Shown in pieces: positions 7,757-16,853 of a stretch of 30,460 nucleotides of DNA. The translations under genes and the position numbers were made by a program. Position 1 is the stretch's first letter; every line of letters starts with the position of its first letter. Origin of the DNA: Lachnospiraceae bacterium EP-SM-12S-S03 (GTDB lineage Bacteria > Bacillota > Clostridia > Lachnospirales > Lachnospiraceae); NCBI GenBank assembly GCA_020540725.1, contig JAJBSL010000028.1:1-30460 (forward strand), given 5' to 3'. The notes under the pieces are model-generated. The model was given only the letters and a program-made list of their open reading frames with translations, did not search any database and had not been told where the DNA came from.

Positions 7757-9361
7757 TTACCTATCCCACTTATCTGCAAGATTCTGAATCTGGGATTCAA
7801 ACTTTGCAAGTTCCTTATTGGCTACACCTTCGTTCTTCATAATGACACTCATGAGACGTTTACCTGCAGCCACAACTCTTGCAAATGCGTTGGCAGCCCG
7901 GGCTGTAGATGCTTTCACCACTTTCTTGCGGACTTTCACTCCTTCCGTAAGAATCTCATTCGTCGCAAGATCTACACATCCTCCTGAATACGGTGCAAAC
8001 GCTTCATACCCAAACTTCTCATGAATCGTCTGTGCAAATTCATCCGTCACCGCATCTTCTCCATGAACCACAAATACATGTTGAATGTCAGACTTGAAAT
8101 TAGAAAGCCAGTCCAATAACCCATTCATATCGGCATGACCACTGATTCCTTTTAACGATTCAATGCGGGCTGCAACTTCTATCTCTTCACCGAACAGTTT
8201 TACCATCGGCGCTCCTTCTATCAGCTTCCTTCCAAGAGTCCCTTCTGCCTGATATCCTACAAAAAGAATCGTACACTCCTTCCTCCAAAGATTATGTTTC
8301 AAATGATGACGGATACGACCCGCTTCACACATACCGGATGCAGAAATGATCACCTTCGGCCTACTGTCGAAATTAATTGCTTTCGAGTCTTCGCTTGTGG
8401 TAGATAACTTCAATCCCGGAAATACAAGTGGGTTGATTCCTTGCTGTACTAAATCCATTGCATCTTCATCAAAGCAACCTTTCATATTCTTAGTAAACAC
8501 ATTTGTTGCTTCTATTGCCAATGGACTATCCACATACACATCAAATTCCGGATATTCGGGAATGAGATTCTTCTCCTTGATCTCTCGGATAAAATACAAA
8601 AGTTCTTGCGTTCTTCCCACTGCAAAGGAAGGAATCACTACATTACCTCCCTTATCAAAAGTATCTTTTAATATCCTTGAAAACTCTCCTACATAATCCG
8701 GCCGCTCAACGCCATGTGCCCGATTACCATATGTGGACTCTATTACAACATAATCTGCTTCTTCCACCCCTCCCGGATCTTTGATGATCGGCTGGTTCGT
8801 ATTTCCAACATCTCCGGAGAACACTATTTTCTTCGAAATACCTTCTTCTTCAATCCACACTTCGATACATGCCGATCCAAGAAGATGCCCCACATCCGTA
8901 AACCGGATCTTAATCCCATCACACAAATCTATGATTTGTCCATAATCGCAAGGCGCCAAACGTTCAATGGCATCTAAAGCATCCTGCATCTCATAGATCG
9001 GAACATACAAATCCGCTCCTGCACGTCTTGCTTTACGATTACGCCACTCTGCTTCAAATTCCTGAATGTGGGCACTGTCCCGCAACATAATATTGCAAAG
9101 ATCTGATGTTGCAAAAGTTGTAATAATCTGTCCGCGAAATCCCTGCCGGCAAAGCAACGGCACAAGACCGGAATGGTCGATGTGCGCATGTGTCAGAAGA
9201 ACAAAATCAATCTCTCCAGGCATTACCGGAATCTCCTGGTTCTCATAGATATCCTGTCCCTGTTCCATTCCACAATCCACTAAAATTCTTTTCCCACAGG
9301 CTTCCAGCAAATGGCAGCTTCCCGTCACTTCGTGGGCTGCACCGATAAATGTCAGCTTCAT
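7757..9361 (-). CDS. MBL-fold beta-CASP metallo-hydrolase (RNA-processing type)
   Basis: A 534-residue protein of the CPSF-73/RNase J-like family. The zinc motif HAHIDH is at 58-63, a DVGH-type ligand follows near 155, the beta-CASP insertion holds 'SASGMCEAGRIRHHL', and the closing RMMBL region has GISGHAD. This set of motifs belongs to RNA nucleases, both exo- and endonucleolytic, acting in the cytosol. The C-terminal 70 residues are basic and helical without a recognised domain. There is no N-terminal KH domain as in archaeal CPSF, and it is not a standard RNase J by layout. It sits between sigE and sigG, an unusual place, and might take part in sporulation RNA turnover; that is inference. 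Confidence 0.85.
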   Translation of the reverse strand: MKLTFIGAAHEVTGSCHLLEACGKRILVDCGMEQGQDIYENQEIPVMPGEIDFVLLTHAHIDHSGLVPLLCRQGFRGQIITTFATSDLCNIMLRDSAHIQEFEAEWRNRKARRAGADLYVPIYEMQDALDAIERLAPCDYGQIIDLCDGIKIRFTDVGHLLGSACIEVWIEEEGISKKIVFSGDVGNTNQPIIKDPGGVEEADYVVIESTYGNRAHGVERPDYVGEFSRILKDTFDKGGNVVIPSFAVGRTQELLYFIREIKEKNLIPEYPEFDVYVDSPLAIEATNVFTKNMKGCFDEDAMDLVQQGINPLVFPGLKLSTTSEDSKAINFDSRPKVIISASGMCEAGRIRHHLKHNLWRKECTILFVGYQAEGTLGRKLIEGAPMVKLFGEEIEVAARIESLKGISGHADMNGLLDWLSNFKSDIQHVFVVHGEDAVTDEFAQTIHEKFGYEAFAPYSGGCVDLATNEILTEGVKVRKKVVKASTARAANAFARVVAAGKRLMSVIMKNEGVANKELAKFESQIQNLADKWDR

Positions 9362-9446
9362 ATATCCAACCCCTTTTTTCTTTCTATTTTACCACTAAAC
9401 CAAACGAAAATGTGAAAATTAACAATTATTTAATATGTTTTTCAGA

Positions 9447-10187
9447 CTATTCATACTTTACCATTTCCCGTTTCAGTCTTTGCATAATCTTCTTCTCTAA
9501 GCGCGATATATATGATTGTGAAATTCCGAGAATATCCGCAACCTCCTTCTGTGTTTTTTCCTCGCCATCACAAGTTCCGATTCCAAACCGCATCTGCACA
9601 ATCCTCTGCTCTCTCTGGGAAAGTCTGCTAATTGCACGCAAAAGAAGTTTATGCTCCACTTCTGTTTCCAGATCTTTATAAATCGTATCCTCATCTGTCC
9701 CTAAAATGTCTGACAATAGCAACTCATTTCCATCCCAATCCACATTCAGAGGTTCATCTATAGACACCTCAAGCTTCGTCTTATTGTTTCTGCGAAGATA
9801 CATCAGTATTTCATTTTCAATGCATCGCGAAGCATACGTTGCAAGTTTAATATTTTTCGTGGGATTAAATGTATTGATCGCCTTGATCAGACCAATGGTT
9901 CCAATTGAAATCAGATCCTCAACTCCAACTCCCGTGTTATCGAATTTTTTAGCTATGTAAACAACGAGGCGTAGATTATGTTCTATCAGCATTTTCTTTG
10001 CCTTCTCATCCTCTTCACTACCAAGACTTTCAATGGCTGCCGTTTCTTCCTCCAGCTCAAGAGGCGCCGGAAGAACTTCTGAACCGCCTATATAATGAAT
10101 ATCCTGCTTATCCGGAAACAAAAGCGTCCGGAAATTAGACATTACTTTTAGTTTAAACTGATTTGGTACTCCAATCTTAATGATCAT
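9447..10187 (-). CDS. sigE: RNA polymerase sigma-E factor precursor, mother-cell-specific
   Basis: A sigma-70-family factor made as inactive pro-sigma-E (246 residues from this start). The first 30 or so residues form the membrane-binding pro-sequence, ending near YIGGSE, which SpoIIGA cleaves at the septum. Region 2 ([33 protein letters not shown]) and region 4 ([18 protein letters not shown]) are very close to Bacillus sigma-E. I chose the ATG at 10187, not the in-frame one at 10262, because AGGAGG at 10195-10200 is correctly spaced and the pro-sequence then has family length. The start is 11 bases after the spoIIGA stop, so protease and substrate are co-expressed. Confidence 0.96.
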   Translation of the reverse strand: MIIKIGVPNQFKLKVMSNFRTLLFPDKQDIHYIGGSEVLPAPLELEEETAAIESLGSEEDEKAKKMLIEHNLRLVVYIAKKFDNTGVGVEDLISIGTIGLIKAINTFNPTKNIKLATYASRCIENEILMYLRRNNKTKLEVSIDEPLNVDWDGNELLLSDILGTDEDTIYKDLETEVEHKLLLRAISRLSQREQRIVQMRFGIGTCDGEEKTQKEVADILGISQSYISRLEKKIMQRLKREMVKYE

Positions 10188-10198
10188 TTTATTTCCTC

Positions 10199-10981
10199 CT
10201 AAAATATATCTGGATTCAGAATCATGCCGTATCCCCCTTTTCCTGAAATACGTTCCCCGCATATTCCGATTACCGGATGCGATATCCGGTATTCCTTCTC
10301 CTTATGTATACACATTTTTTCAATCTCTATGACCGGGATCCGGCCGTCACTTTGTCCTACAGAGCAAAAAGGAATTCTTCTAAGTTTTGCAAGTTTCTCA
10401 TCACTTATGTATGCTTTCACTTTGGACTCTTCCAACACGCAAACCGGACGATCCGTCAACGGATCCCTAAGACAATTTCCGGTATCGATTATGGCATCCA
10501 CCGTACATTCTCCGCTTTCAAACGAAAGCGTCACCTTGCACCTATAAGATAGAAATCTTTGCAGACACGTAATAAAAGACCAGATTCCCTGTACTCCGTG
10601 ATAGCTCAATACTGCAATTCCAAAAAAGAGACTTCCGGTTCTCACATATTGATGAAGAAAAGTAAATACGCCGCCGAGCAGGAATCCACCCGTGTAAAGT
10701 CCAATGAGTCCGCGAAACATTTCTCTTTTTTCTTTTATACCAAGTCCTGCCCTCAACATAAGAAGACTGATTCCTCCATGAAATATCATCAGTTTTATCA
10801 AAGGAGATAGAACCGGTATTACGACTACCAGACATGTAAGACTACTTCCCAGAAGACTTCCGAAACAAATATTGCCATGTGTGGCAGAACATTTTAATAT
10901 CCGTTTCACGATTAAAAGCAGAAGATAGTCCATCATAAAATTCACACAAAAAAATACATCTATGTATAGTTCATGATACAC
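10199..10981 (-). CDS. spoIIGA: Sporulation sigma-E processing aspartic protease SpoIIGA
   Basis: A 260-residue membrane protease that activates pro-sigma-E when signalled from the forespore by SpoIIR. The N-terminal half is strongly hydrophobic with about five membrane segments (roughly 8-25, 38-60, 62-78, 90-112, 116-140). The soluble half has the aspartic-protease motif IIDTGN with catalytic Asp166, followed by hydrophobic-strand patterns of a retropepsin-like half domain that dimerises. Length is slightly under the Bacillus protein (309). An AAGGTGG ribosome-binding site precedes the ATG, and a spoIIG-like promoter with Spo0A-type boxes lies just upstream. Confidence 0.95.
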   Translation of the reverse strand: MYHELYIDVFFCVNFMMDYLLLLIVKRILKCSATHGNICFGSLLGSSLTCLVVVIPVLSPLIKLMIFHGGISLLMLRAGLGIKEKREMFRGLIGLYTGGFLLGGVFTFLHQYVRTGSLFFGIAVLSYHGVQGIWSFITCLQRFLSYRCKVTLSFESGECTVDAIIDTGNCLRDPLTDRPVCVLEESKVKAYISDEKLAKLRRIPFCSVGQSDGRIPVIEIEKMCIHKEKEYRISHPVIGICGERISGKGGYGMILNPDIF

Positions 10982-11011
10982 ATCCCACCTTCTTTCTCCC
11001 GGTCTTCACTT

Positions 11012-11079
11012 ATTATATATCCGTCTCTCTTCAAATTTTGTCACATACTGAAACTATATTCCTTTATTTTTCCGACAAA
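11012..11079 (-). promoter_or_regulatory. spoIIG-type promoter with Spo0A-like boxes
   Basis: On the minus strand GTGACA (11039-11044) and TATAAT (11012-11017) are 21 bp apart, the over-long spacing typical of the Spo0A-activated spoIIG promoter. TTTGTCACA on the plus strand (11037-11045) overlaps the -35 and matches the 0A consensus TTTGTCRAA in eight of nine positions. A second 0A-like box, TTTGTCGGA on the minus strand (11071-11079), lies about 30 bp further upstream and also fits eight of nine. Confidence 0.6.
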
Positions 11080-11156
11080 ATACGATGTGATGTCCCAGGA
11101 GTTCAGGTTCTGAATGTTATATCCATAGGGTTTCAAAGGAATTTCTATGTACGCAA

Positions 11157-11182
11157 AAAGCCACCGCTTTCGCGATGGCTTT
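11157..11182 (-). terminator. Terminator of the dcw operon after ftsZ
   Basis: On the minus strand AAAGCCATCGC, a GAAA tetraloop and GCGGTGGCTTT form an 11-bp stem with one wobble, followed by U residues (11155-11159). It lies 20 bp after the ftsZ stop and separates the division cluster from spoIIGA. Confidence 0.9.
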
Positions 11183-11202
11183 CAATCAGCTAAAATATTG
11201 TC

Positions 11203-12432
11203 TTATCTTTTGAAAAAGTCAGGAATCTTAATTGACTGCTCTTTTACTTTGCTCACAGGTGTAACCGGTGTCTGGGAAGCGGAAGCTCCACCAAATGTTC
11301 TCGGTTCAGCAGACTGCTCCGGTGCCTGATACTGTGGGCGTGTCATACCCATATCAACTCTCTGTGACTGTTCTGTCGGATATGGATGGATGTTTGACTG
11401 GAATCCACTCGGCTGATACGGATTCTGGTATGCTGCCTTCTGTCCTTCTAATCTTGATTTTAATTTAGAAGCTGTACCACCTGCATTGTGTAAACCTGTA
11501 GCAATAACTGTAACAGTTGCTTCATCCTGTTTCTCACTGTCGTACATAGCACCAAAGATGATATTAGCTTCTTCTCCGGCAAGTTCCTGTACATATTCAG
11601 CCGCATCACTTGCATCCATAAGAGAAATATCTCCGGATACGTTGATGATTACATGGGATGCTCCTGCAATTGTTGTCTCGAGAAGAGGACTTGCAACGGC
11701 TTCTTTTACAGCTTCAAGAGCTTTGTCATCGCCTTTTCCTCTACCGATACCGATATGTGCGATTCCCTTATCGATCATGACTGTCTGGATATCTGCAAAG
11801 TCAAGGTTGATAAGTGAAGGTACATTAATCAGGTCTGTAATACCCTGAATACCCTGCTGTAACACTTCGTCCGCTTTCTTAAGCGCTTCCGGCATTGTTG
11901 TTCTTCTGTCTACAATTTCAAGTAATTTATCATTCGGAATGACGATCAGTGTATCTACGCTTTCTTTTAATTTTTCAATTCCTGCAATCGCATTGTTCAT
12001 ACGTGCTTTGGATTCAAAACGGAAAGGTTTTGTAACTACACCTACTGTAAGTGCACCCATATCTTTTGCAATCTTTGCAACTACAGGAGTGGCACCTGTT
12101 CCTGTTCCGCCGCCCATACCGCAAGTTACGAATACCATATCCGCACCTTTGATTGCTGCTGCGATTTCTTCTGAGCTTTCTTCTGCCGCTTTCTCTCCTA
12201 CTTCCGGTTTCGCCCCTGCGCCAAGTCCTTTTGTAAGCTTATCTCCAATCTGCATAAGTGTTGGAGCCTTACATAACTGTAACGCCTGTTTATCTGTATT
12301 GATTGCGATAAATTCCACACCGGCAATCTGCTCATCAATCATTCGGTTCACGGCATTATTACCACCGCCGCCTACACCGATTACAATTATTTTTGCTGCT
12401 GCTTCTGATTCATTTGTTTTAATTTCTAACAA
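11203..12432 (-). CDS. ftsZ: Cell division GTPase FtsZ
   Basis: A 409-residue tubulin homologue that polymerises into the Z ring. Seen: [13 protein letters not shown] near 19-31, the GTP-binding signature GGGTGTGA at 107-114, the T7 loop with NLDFADI, a flexible Pro/Gln/Ser-rich linker (about 320-395) and the C-terminal binding peptide IKIPDFFKR. All catalytic parts are intact. The start is TTG, with AAAGGAGG eight bases upstream. A separate promoter (12511-12539) precedes it, so it can be transcribed apart from the upstream cluster. No ftsA lies before it, unlike in Bacillus, so membrane tethering must rely on SepF or a distant FtsA. Confidence 0.98.
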   Translation of the reverse strand: MLEIKTNESEAAAKIIVIGVGGGGNNAVNRMIDEQIAGVEFIAINTDKQALQLCKAPTLMQIGDKLTKGLGAGAKPEVGEKAAEESSEEIAAAIKGADMVFVTCGMGGGTGTGATPVVAKIAKDMGALTVGVVTKPFRFESKARMNNAIAGIEKLKESVDTLIVIPNDKLLEIVDRRTTMPEALKKADEVLQQGIQGITDLINVPSLINLDFADIQTVMIDKGIAHIGIGRGKGDDKALEAVKEAVASPLLETTIAGASHVIINVSGDISLMDASDAAEYVQELAGEEANIIFGAMYDSEKQDEATVTVIATGLHNAGGTASKLKSRLEGQKAAYQNPYQPSGFQSNIHPYPTEQSQRVDMGMTRPQYQAPEQSAEPRTFGGASASQTPVTPVSKVKEQSIKIPDFFKR

Positions 12433-12510
12433 GAGTTTCTCCTCCTTTGTGTTCCTTATTTATTTGCTTTATACTTCCCTTTCAGTTGGCGAACTCAGCC
12501 ATATAGATAT

Positions 12511-12539
12511 ATAATATATACTTTTTCGTAAATAATCAA
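12511..12539 (-). promoter_or_regulatory. Sigma-A-type promoter of ftsZ
   Basis: On the minus strand TTGATT (12534-12539), 17 bp, TATTAT (12511-12516), about 80 bp upstream of the ftsZ start. It lies in the 158-bp gap after ftsQ, the longest intergenic gap inside the cluster. Confidence 0.55.
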
Positions 12540-12591
12540 TAGCATTTTTCCTATTTTCTCATTTTTTTTACGTCTTATCTATATGAGTCGA

Positions 12592-13356
12592 TTATTCTTC
12601 CTCCGTTTTCGGGAATTCTCCTTCTTTAAAGCTGATAATTTCTGTTAATTCATTGTAATATCTAAGATCCAAAGTTCCTTTTTTCCCTTCAAGCTTCGTA
12701 AGAATATCCGGGATCTGACTAATCTTCAATTCCATATCTCCGCTTCCAAGCGTCACACATATATCTCCGATATAAACGGTCAAATTTGCTCCGTCACATA
12801 GAACCCTATCCGGTGTCACAGAATATTGTTCAAAGGATTCCGAAGCATCTACGATGTTCCGAAAGATTCGTTTTTCTTTAACCGGAAATTCTTTGTTCAC
12901 TTTCACTTTGTCCGCCTGCATTCCTTCCACGTATAGAACATCTTCCGGCTTTACTGTCGTTTTCCCCAATACCAGTCCATCTTGATCGAACAGAATATAT
13001 TCATTCTGAATCAAAGTACACCCGATTGCTTCCTTTTCCTTTACCGTTACCTGAATACTCCACGGCGCCTTCATTCGGATCTTTGCAGATTCTACCGACT
13101 GGGGATATTTTATCTTGCCAAGCGCGTTCTTTACCATAATATACAATGTGTTTGTCGCATACTTGTCACTTTGGATACTTTTGGCAACTGTACTGCTTTC
13201 TACATACTTATTTCCACGGATTTGTATTGTCTGTACATGAAACAAAAGCAGCATCGACATTACAAAGATTGCAATCGCCAGTAGCAGGACTACGATGGCG
13301 TAAAGCGTATGCCCTCCGCCTGTCTTTCGTTCTTTTTTCTTCCTTTTTTTTCCCAT
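12592..13356 (-). CDS. ftsQ: Cell division protein FtsQ/DivIB
   Basis: A bitopic membrane protein (254 residues from this start) of the FtsQ-FtsB-FtsL divisome subcomplex. A very basic N-terminus precedes one membrane helix (about 18-40), then the POTRA domain beginning 'VQTIQIRGNKYVESS' and a beta domain. I chose the second in-frame ATG (13356) because AGGAGG lies six bases before it; the ATG at 13374 has no such site and the AGGAGG would be inside its codons. It follows the SEDS gene by about 20 bp. The C-terminus is acidic. Confidence 0.9.
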   Translation of the reverse strand: MGKKRKKKERKTGGGHTLYAIVVLLLAIAIFVMSMLLLFHVQTIQIRGNKYVESSTVAKSIQSDKYATNTLYIMVKNALGKIKYPQSVESAKIRMKAPWSIQVTVKEKEAIGCTLIQNEYILFDQDGLVLGKTTVKPEDVLYVEGMQADKVKVNKEFPVKEKRIFRNIVDASESFEQYSVTPDRVLCDGANLTVYIGDICVTLGSGDMELKISQIPDILTKLEGKKGTLDLRYYNELTEIISFKEGEFPKTEEE

Positions 13357-13378
13357 TGTACTCCTCCTGCTCATTTTT

Positions 13379-14464
13379 CTATTCTATCAGATTGGACACA
13401 CTCAGCACAAGCCCCATTTCTAATAAAAGAAACATAACCGATGTTCCTCCATAACTGATAAACGGCAATGTAATTCCGGTATTGGGTATGGAATTCGTCA
13501 CCACTGCAATATTTAAAATGACCTGGATCATAATGTGCCCCATAGCCCCTGTTGCAATCAGCGCTCCAAACAAATCTTTCGCATGTGTCGCAATGACAAA
13601 AAAACGCCATATCAGAATCAAAAAAAGGAAAATGATAAATACCGCCCCTGCAAGCCCCAGTTCCTCACATATAATCGAAAATATCATATCATTCTGGGCT
13701 TCCGGGACAAACCCCAACTTTTGGATACTCTCTCCCATTCCTCTTCCGAACAATCCACCGGATCCTATAGCATAGAGTCCCTGCAAGGTCTGATATCCTT
13801 TTTCAAACTTCTCCGGATTTCTCCATATTTCCAATCTTTCAAGCCGGTAGCTCTCCAAAGTAAGAAAAATACCCAAAAATCCCGCCGCCAGACCTCCCAT
13901 TGTCAAAAACTGCATATATTTCGGACTGGAAACAAAAATCAATATGATCGCAATTCCCAAAATAATCACTGCCGTACTCAGGTTATTTGAACCCACAAGC
14001 CCAACAATGGGAAGGATTGCCACAATAATTTTCACAAGGGTTCCGATCCGGTCAATGGTTTTCACATTTTTCATAACAATATAGGAAATAAACAAAATCA
14101 ATGCTATCTTCGCGTATTCCGACGGTTGAAAAGAAAACGGGCCCAAAGACAGCCATCTTTTGGACCCATTATACTCATCACCGATAAACAACACTGCTGT
14201 GGATAAAACCAGAGCCACAATGTATCCCATCACTGCAAAGTGCTGCCATATATGGTAATCTATATTTGCCATTACAAACATGAGGATAATTCCCAGTATT
14301 GTCGCAAAGGCCTGTTTTTTCAGGTAGTAAAAAGAATCATGAAATTTGACTTCTCCATTATAAGCACTCGTGCTGTAAAGAATCAAAAGTCCTATTCCCA
14401 CAAGAAGAAAAACGACTACAAGAAGACTGATATCGTATTTCCTCCTTTTTTCCTTTTCCTGCAC
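13379..14464 (-). CDS. ftsW: SEDS glycosyltransferase FtsW/SpoVE
   Basis: A polytopic membrane protein of about 361 residues with around ten membrane helices, which polymerises lipid II glycan chains together with a class B PBP. Signatures: 'LYSTSAYN' in the first helix, SKRWLSLG, QPSEYAKIAL, the extracellular PEAQNDMIFSIICEELG with the catalytic aspartate, and the closing PNTGITLPFISYGGTS. The start is uncertain: a TTG at 14476 directly abuts the Shine-Dalgarno (which overlaps the murD stop), so I prefer the GTG at 14464. Position after murD matches Bacillus spoVE; whether it serves division, cortex or both cannot be told, since a paralogue is at 24122-25279. Confidence 0.92.
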   Translation of the reverse strand: MQEKEKRRKYDISLLVVVFLLVGIGLLILYSTSAYNGEVKFHDSFYYLKKQAFATILGIILMFVMANIDYHIWQHFAVMGYIVALVLSTAVLFIGDEYNGSKRWLSLGPFSFQPSEYAKIALILFISYIVMKNVKTIDRIGTLVKIIVAILPIVGLVGSNNLSTAVIILGIAIILIFVSSPKYMQFLTMGGLAAGFLGIFLTLESYRLERLEIWRNPEKFEKGYQTLQGLYAIGSGGLFGRGMGESIQKLGFVPEAQNDMIFSIICEELGLAGAVFIIFLFLILIWRFFVIATHAKDLFGALIATGAMGHIMIQVILNIAVVTNSIPNTGITLPFISYGGTSVMFLLLEMGLVLSVSNLIE

Positions 14465-14480
14465 TCTTAAGACCAACTCC

Positions 14481-15839
14481 TTATAAGGATTTTACAAGTT
14501 CTTTGAATTTATCTCCACGTTCTTCATAATTTCGAAACATTCCCCAACTTGCACATGCCGGCGAAAGTAACACTGCTTCTCCTTCTTTTGCAAGATCTGC
14601 ACAGACAGCCACTGCTTCTTCCAGACTCTCTGCCAATATCGTGTCTTCAAATCCACACTTTTCAGCAGTTTCCGCGATTTTTTCTTTTGTCTGTCCAATC
14701 AAAACCAGCTTCTTCACTTTCCCTTCGAAGCTTTCTATCCATTCCTCATAAGAGGCATTCTTATCATAACCTCCTCCGATCAGATATGTCGGACGGTTCA
14801 TGGCACAAATTGCTTTTATCGCCGCATCCGGATTCGTTCCTTTAGAATCATTATAATATACGACTCCCCTTTTCTCACATACATATTCAATTCGGTGCGC
14901 TACTCCCCCAAACTGTCTGACAGCCTCCCGGATCACTTCTATCGGAGTTCCATAAGCTATGGCCATGGCAACCGCAGCCATCACATTCTCAAAATTGTGA
15001 ACACCCAGAATCTGAAGTTCATTTGTGCGGCAAACCTCCGTACATACTCCATTCTCCGAATACACGATTATTTCTCCATCCAGATACACACCTGTATTAA
15101 GTTTACGCTGACTGCTAAAATATAGAACAGATGCTTTTGTATTTTCTCCAAAAGTTCTCAATTCTTCATCTTCGTAATTGAGAACGCAAGTCTCATTCTC
15201 TCCCTGATTCCTTGCAATGGATTCTTTCGCTTCTATGTAAGCTTTCATTGTATGATGCCGATCCAGGTGATCCGGCGTAATATTCAGGATTGCACTTACC
15301 TTCGGTTTGAAGGCGTCAATTGTCTCTAACTGAAAGCTGCTGATCTCCGCAACGATTACGGAATCTTCTTTTGTCTCGGCTGCTATGGATGTATACGGAA
15401 TTCCGATATTGCCAACCACATAGACATTCCCGCCTTTCCATGCTTTCATAATCTCACCGAGAAGTGCTGTCGTTGTTGTCTTACCGTTCGTACCTGTAAT
15501 AGCAAGTACATCACCTTTCCCAACTGTATAGGCAAGTTCTATCTCACTCCATACGGGCACATTCTTGTTCCGAATGCGTTCTACAATTGGGAGATCCACT
15601 GGGACTCCCGGGCTGATTACACAGAGTTCCATCTCTTCCAGAACTTCATCCGGAAGCTCTCCGAGAAGAACCTCTGCTTTCGTTCCCTGACCGATCTTGT
15701 TCTGAATCTCTTTTTTATCAAGCGATGTATTCCCATCATACAGAACAACATCCGCACCACTATATTCCAACAGTTTACATGCTCCTATTCCACTGATCCC
15801 AGAACCGAATACAAGTACTTTCTTTTTCTCTAATTTCAT
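14481..15839 (-). CDS. murD: UDP-N-acetylmuramoyl-L-alanine--D-glutamate ligase MurD
   Basis: A 452-residue cytosolic Mur ligase that adds D-glutamate to UDP-MurNAc-L-Ala using ATP. Seen: the N-terminal nucleotide-like fold with GSGISGIG, the ATP-binding GTNGKTTTT at 116-124, NITPDHLDRH in the central domain, and 'YNDSKGTNPDA' with RIEYV of the C-terminal domain. A longer in-frame ATG at 15935 would overlap mraY and lacks support; AGGAGG is correctly placed before 15839, 11 bases after the mraY stop. murG, which usually follows spoVE, is not found in the cluster. Confidence 0.97.
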   Translation of the reverse strand: MKLEKKKVLVFGSGISGIGACKLLEYSGADVVLYDGNTSLDKKEIQNKIGQGTKAEVLLGELPDEVLEEMELCVISPGVPVDLPIVERIRNKNVPVWSEIELAYTVGKGDVLAITGTNGKTTTTALLGEIMKAWKGGNVYVVGNIGIPYTSIAAETKEDSVIVAEISSFQLETIDAFKPKVSAILNITPDHLDRHHTMKAYIEAKESIARNQGENETCVLNYEDEELRTFGENTKASVLYFSSQRKLNTGVYLDGEIIVYSENGVCTEVCRTNELQILGVHNFENVMAAVAMAIAYGTPIEVIREAVRQFGGVAHRIEYVCEKRGVVYYNDSKGTNPDAAIKAICAMNRPTYLIGGGYDKNASYEEWIESFEGKVKKLVLIGQTKEKIAETAEKCGFEDTILAESLEEAVAVCADLAKEGEAVLLSPACASWGMFRNYEERGDKFKELVKSL

Positions 15840-15850
15840 CACAAGTCCTC

Positions 15851-16807
15851 CTACATCGCCATCAGCGCAATCAGGCAGAGCAATGCCGTAATAATAGAAA
15901 ATACCGCAACAACTCTCGTCTCTGACCAGCCGCAAAGTTCAAAATGATGATGAATCGGAGCCATCTTAAAGAATCTCTTGCCGCCTGTCTTTTTAAAATA
16001 TGTCACCTGAATCATAACCGAAATTACTTCCACCATATAGATAAATCCAACGATCATAATAAAAATCGGCATCTGAAGCATGTAAGCAGTAGAAGCTACA
16101 AATCCGCCTAAAGCAAGCGATCCAGTATCTCCCATAAATACACTTGCCGGATACACATTAAACAAAAGGAATCCAAGCAAAGCTCCTACAACCGCACAAG
16201 TCACCGGTTCGATTCCACTTTTTGTTCCAATGGCAACTACTGTAAAAAATGTTGCTACAAGAACCGTCACGCTTGAAGCAAGGCCATCCAGACCATCCGT
16301 AAAGTTTACGCCGTTTACCGTACCGATCACTGCAAAAAAAAGCAGCGGAATAGCAAGCCATCCGATATCCCATGTTCTTCCTCCTGTAAACGGAATGATC
16401 ATTTCCAAAGAAACATCTGTAAAGTTCACAAGATAGTATGCAAATACTGCTGTTACAAGAATCTGCAACGCCATCTTCTGTTTCGGAAACAATCCGTCGG
16501 AACGTTTCATAACTACTTTCAGATAATCGTCCAAAAATCCGATCAATCCAAAACCAAGCGTCACAAACAGAATCGGAATGATCTTCGGATAATCCTTGAT
16601 GTATAGCACAGATGTTACTGCCACACTGACCAGAATGATGATTCCTCCCATAGTCGGAGTTCCGGCTTTCTTCAAGTGAGATTTAACCCCTTCTTCTCGT
16701 TCCGTCTGTCCCATCTTCAGTTTTCTCAAAAACGGGATCACTACCGGTCCCATTAGTGCACTGAGCGCGAAAGCAATCAGCACCGGTATCATAATTGTAT
16801 AATCCAT
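15851..16807 (-). CDS. mraY: Phospho-N-acetylmuramoyl-pentapeptide transferase MraY
   Basis: A 318-residue integral membrane enzyme that makes lipid I from UDP-MurNAc-pentapeptide and undecaprenyl phosphate. Ten hydrophobic helices are apparent. Key motifs: GTPTMGG (about 49-55), the DDYLK catalytic aspartates (93-97), NFTDGLDGLAS, and the histidine cluster HHHFE near the end. The ATG at 16807 is preferred over 16822, since AGAGGTG precedes it at normal distance. It sits between the second PBP and murD; murE, often found just before mraY, is missing. Confidence 0.97.
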   Translation of the reverse strand: MDYTIMIPVLIAFALSALMGPVVIPFLRKLKMGQTEREEGVKSHLKKAGTPTMGGIIILVSVAVTSVLYIKDYPKIIPILFVTLGFGLIGFLDDYLKVVMKRSDGLFPKQKMALQILVTAVFAYYLVNFTDVSLEMIIPFTGGRTWDIGWLAIPLLFFAVIGTVNGVNFTDGLDGLASSVTVLVATFFTVVAIGTKSGIEPVTCAVVGALLGFLLFNVYPASVFMGDTGSLALGGFVASTAYMLQMPIFIMIVGFIYMVEVISVMIQVTYFKKTGGKRFFKMAPIHHHFELCGWSETRVVAVFSIITALLCLIALMAM

Positions 16808-16853
16808 ATCGCACCTCTTCATCTCTTTTGTTATTTAACTTCATCATTATACC

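Noticed and set aside
9447..10262. Longer sigE reading frame starting at 10262
   Set aside because: It would overlap the end of spoIIGA by more than 60 bases and has no Shine-Dalgarno; the ATG at 10187 has AGGAGG and a normal pro-sequence length.
15840..15935. N-terminal extension of murD to 15935
   Set aside because: The extra residues are antonymous to the MurD fold, overlap mraY, and the AGGAGG lies before 15839.
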